Positions 22,389-23,937 of a stretch of 23,937 nt of DNA are shown piece after piece (position 1 is the first letter of the stretch; every line of letters begins with the position of its first letter). The notes below the pieces were generated by a model. That model was given only the letters and a program-made list of their open reading frames with translations, did no database searches and had not been told where the DNA came from. The stretch covers positions 1-23,937 of IMG/VR virus record IMGVR_UViG_3300018080_002477. One strand, 5' to 3'. This DNA is from a virus. Both the position numbers and the translations under genes were made by a program.

Positions 22389-22670
22389 ATGACCACCACC
22401 AACATGCCCACCGGTACCACCCTCAAGTCCCTCCTCCGCGCTCACGGCTCCACCGCTGACCGTGTCCGCCGCCTTCCCGGTTCCCCCACCTCCCCCTGCT
22501 GGGACGTGAGCGAGCGGGACGGCCTGCGTCCCCTGGGCAAGATGTCCTGCACGGGGGGAACCTGGCACGTGTACCGGTACACCGGCCCCATGGGGTCCGG
22601 CATGGGCACGTCCGCGTCCTTCGACAACCCCGCCGCCGCGTGCCGGTACCTGGCCACCGGCGAGAAGTAG
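22389..22670 (+). CDS. Small unknown protein
   Basis: A 93-residue protein starting MTTTNMPTGTT, with AGGAG before ATG 22389. It contains a short basic helix (LKSLLRAHGSTADRVRRL), then a probably beta-rich Gly/Trp/Tyr segment (GGTWHVYRYTGPMGSGMG) and ends ACRYLATGEK. It has Cys at 37, 54 and 85. No family is recognised. Its long structured leader suggests tight control and possibly high expression. The next gene follows after 51 bases of CCA-rich sequence. Confidence 0.65.
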   Translation: MTTTNMPTGTTLKSLLRAHGSTADRVRRLPGSPTSPCWDVSERDGLRPLGKMSCTGGTWHVYRYTGPMGSGMGTSASFDNPAAACRYLATGEK

Positions 22671-22721
22671 TCCACCCACCACACCCACCACCACACCACG
22701 CAAGAACGACAGGACAGACCG

Positions 22722-23636
22722 ATGACCACCACCACCACCACCACCACCACACTCACCTTCCTCGATGGCCGGTCAGCCGCCGACCTCCCACCCCTTGGGG
22801 ACTGCGGGTTCGTGATCGCGCGCGGGTTCCTCAACGCCGACCAAGTCCGCGCGGAGTGGGGTGATGCCGCCCAGAACGAGGGCCTTGCCTGGCTCGCGGA
22901 CACCGACGACGGGTTTGACTCCTGGGAGGCGGCGGCCACTGCCGCCTTCAAGTTGTCCAAGGGCCGCCGCAAGGCCCTCGTGGACGCGTTGTCCAAGGTC
23001 CAGGGGTGGCGCTACCGTAACGAGGAGTCCCCCATGGGGTACGCCCCCGATCACTGGCAGTGCCGGGTCAACAGCCGGGGCAAGTACCAGGGCGAGGGGT
23101 CGGCGTTGATCCACGGGTACAAGTCCCTCCTGGACGACGGCCTTCTCCGCGGCTCGGTGACGGCCACGTATGAGCACTACAAGTCCACCACGGGGGACTA
23201 CAACGGCAGCCGGGTGTACCTGCACGGCATGTCCCCCCGCGCCGAGCAGATGGCGTGGTGCCTCCGCATCATGCACAAGCCCATCGGGTCGATCCCCCAG
23301 GGGGTGGACCCCGAGGTGGTGTGGTCCAAGCTCAACGCCGCCGCGCGGGAGATGCTGATCGCCATGGGCCGGGGGGTCCTTCGGGCACCATCGTCCACCC
23401 GCCAGTTCCGCCGCGGCCGGATCGAGGGGGTCACCCGGGCCCAGAGCGGCGCCATCCGAGCCCTGGAGAACCGGGGGTTCATCCGGGTCACCGACCGCAA
23501 GAAGGTGGACGACGGGTGCGGGTCCACGTTCGTGGAACTCACCTACCGGGTCCCCCGCGGGTCCCAGTTGGTCCGCTTCGCCGCCCGGTACGACATGGAC
23601 TGCGCCAACGCCCTCCTCCTGGCCCACGAGGACTAG
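22722..23636 (+). CDS. Unknown protein with poly-Thr N-terminus
   Basis: A 304-residue protein. It opens with Met and nine Thr residues encoded by eight ACC codons then ACA, a microsatellite-like run. The body is soluble and mixed alpha/beta: GFVIARGFLNADQVRAEW, AAATAAFKLSKGRRKALVDALSKVQGW, MAWCLRIMHKPIGSIPQGVDPEV, and a C-terminal part (about 215-285, TRAQSGAIRALENRGFIRV) that resembles a winged-helix or MarR-like readout of a strand and turn. This last point is tentative. It has AGGA upstream and a strong terminator downstream. Function is unknown. Confidence 0.7.
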   Translation: MTTTTTTTTTLTFLDGRSAADLPPLGDCGFVIARGFLNADQVRAEWGDAAQNEGLAWLADTDDGFDSWEAAATAAFKLSKGRRKALVDALSKVQGWRYRNEESPMGYAPDHWQCRVNSRGKYQGEGSALIHGYKSLLDDGLLRGSVTATYEHYKSTTGDYNGSRVYLHGMSPRAEQMAWCLRIMHKPIGSIPQGVDPEVVWSKLNAAAREMLIAMGRGVLRAPSSTRQFRRGRIEGVTRAQSGAIRALENRGFIRVTDRKKVDDGCGSTFVELTYRVPRGSQLVRFAARYDMDCANALLLAHED

Positions 23637-23654
23637 GCCGCCACCCTCCCGGCC

Positions 23655-23694
23655 ACCCGCCGACCCGCCCCCTGGTAGGTCGGCGGGTTTCTTT
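23655..23694 (+). terminator. Rho-independent terminator
   Basis: An 11-bp stem, ACCCGCCGACC (23655-23665) with GGTCGGCGGGT (23678-23688), has a 12-base loop and runs into TTTCTTTA. It lies 19 bases after the stop at 23636 and is the clearest terminator in the window. Confidence 0.85.
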
Positions 23695-23725
23695 ACGCCT
23701 TGGGCGCGCGGCGGTAGAGGGGGGT

Positions 23726-23937
23726 ATGACCGACGACACCACCGCGGCCGACGTGCTCGCCGCCACCGAGGCCATCCAGTGCCCCGCCTGCGCCGACGTG
23801 GCCCAAAGCGCCACCTGCCCCTACTGCGACGGGTCCGGGTTCGGGGACGTGGACCTGGAGGACGGCCAGGGGTGGTGTGGCGCCTGCGGTGGCACGGGGT
23901 TCGCCGCGTGTGACCTGTGCGGGGGACTCCACGGGGA
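23726..23937 (+). CDS. Cysteine-rich DnaJ-like zinc-finger protein, 3'-partial
   Basis: The frame starts at ATG 23726 with a purine run (AGAGGGGGG) upstream and runs off the window after 70 codons. The N-terminus is MTDDTTAADVLAATEA. It then shows repeated Cys pairs: CPAC, CPYCDGSGFG, CGACGGTGF and CDLCGG, the CxxCxGxG pattern of the DnaJ zinc-finger domain. No J domain precedes it. Small phage and bacterial proteins with only this module exist. A role in protein folding or nucleic-acid binding cannot be decided from the visible part. Confidence 0.7.
   Translation, partial: MTDDTTAADVLAATEAIQCPACADVAQSATCPYCDGSGFGDVDLEDGQGWCGACGGTGFAACDLCGGLHG

Noticed and set aside
22121-22459. 112-codon frame in the 22061-22388 gap
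   Set aside because: No ribosome site, composition rich in Arg/Pro/His/Gly, and it overlaps the leader and beginning of the gene at 22389.
1-23937. tRNA genes
   Set aside because: I found no stretch in the intergenic regions that folds as a cloverleaf with a plausible T-loop; a dedicated tRNA search was not possible here.

Overview
This 23.9 kb, very GC-rich window looks like the DNA replication, recombination and DNA-modification arm of a tailed double-stranded DNA bacteriophage. All genes I can support are on the + strand, most overlap by 1-20 bases (ATGA, GTGA or TGATG junctions), and the set is that of a lytic phage. There is no integrase, rRNA, tRNA, CRISPR array or insertion sequence, and no virion structural gene. 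The host cannot be fixed from the sequence. A lipobox protein and frequent GTG starts are seen, but neither decides between high-GC Gram-negative and actinobacterial hosts.

Layout. (1) Positions 1-4893 hold the replication-initiation block: the 3' part of a probable replisome-organiser gene carrying in-frame 12-bp tandem repeats, an AT-rich patch and twin hairpins (together resembling a lambda-type origin inside an initiator gene), then a DnaB-family helicase, a zinc-ribbon/TOPRIM primase and two unknown genes. (2) Positions 4890-8868 hold a 927-residue family A DNA polymerase with an N-terminal uracil-DNA-glycosylase-fold domain and a proofreading domain, then three small proteins, the last perhaps a UvsY-like mediator. 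(3) Positions 8867-15478 hold the recombination block: a gp32-like ssDNA-binding protein behind an unusual A-rich repeated leader, RecA, SbcD/Mre11, a small unknown, SbcC/Rad50, a possibly exported lysozyme-like protein, a 29-residue membrane peptide and a RuvC-like resolvase. (4) Positions 15518-16511 hold a lipoprotein, an unknown and a NUMOD4-like protein. (5) Positions 16546-20681 hold a tightly packed 7-deazaguanine DNA-modification operon: ParB-like protein, DpdA-type DNA guanine transglycosylase, an unknown protein, QueD, a small acidic protein, QueE and FolE. (6) Positions 20682-23937 hold separate transcription units with long leaders, two of which share a 15-bp motif and a GC hairpin at matching spacing, two terminator-like hairpins, and the start of a DnaJ-like cysteine-rich protein.

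How it fits together. FolE, QueD and QueE would convert GTP to 7-carboxy-7-deazaguanine (CDG), and DpdA would swap a 7-deazaguanine base for guanine in phage DNA, probably as protection from restriction enzymes. QueC, which makes preQ0 from CDG, is not in this window. The system may therefore insert CDG or a CDG derivative, and the unrecognised protein at 18244-18699 is a candidate modification partner. The most interesting items are this QueC-less cassette with its variant QueD, QueE and DpdA, the iteron/origin-like region at the left edge, and the repeated leader architecture near the right end.
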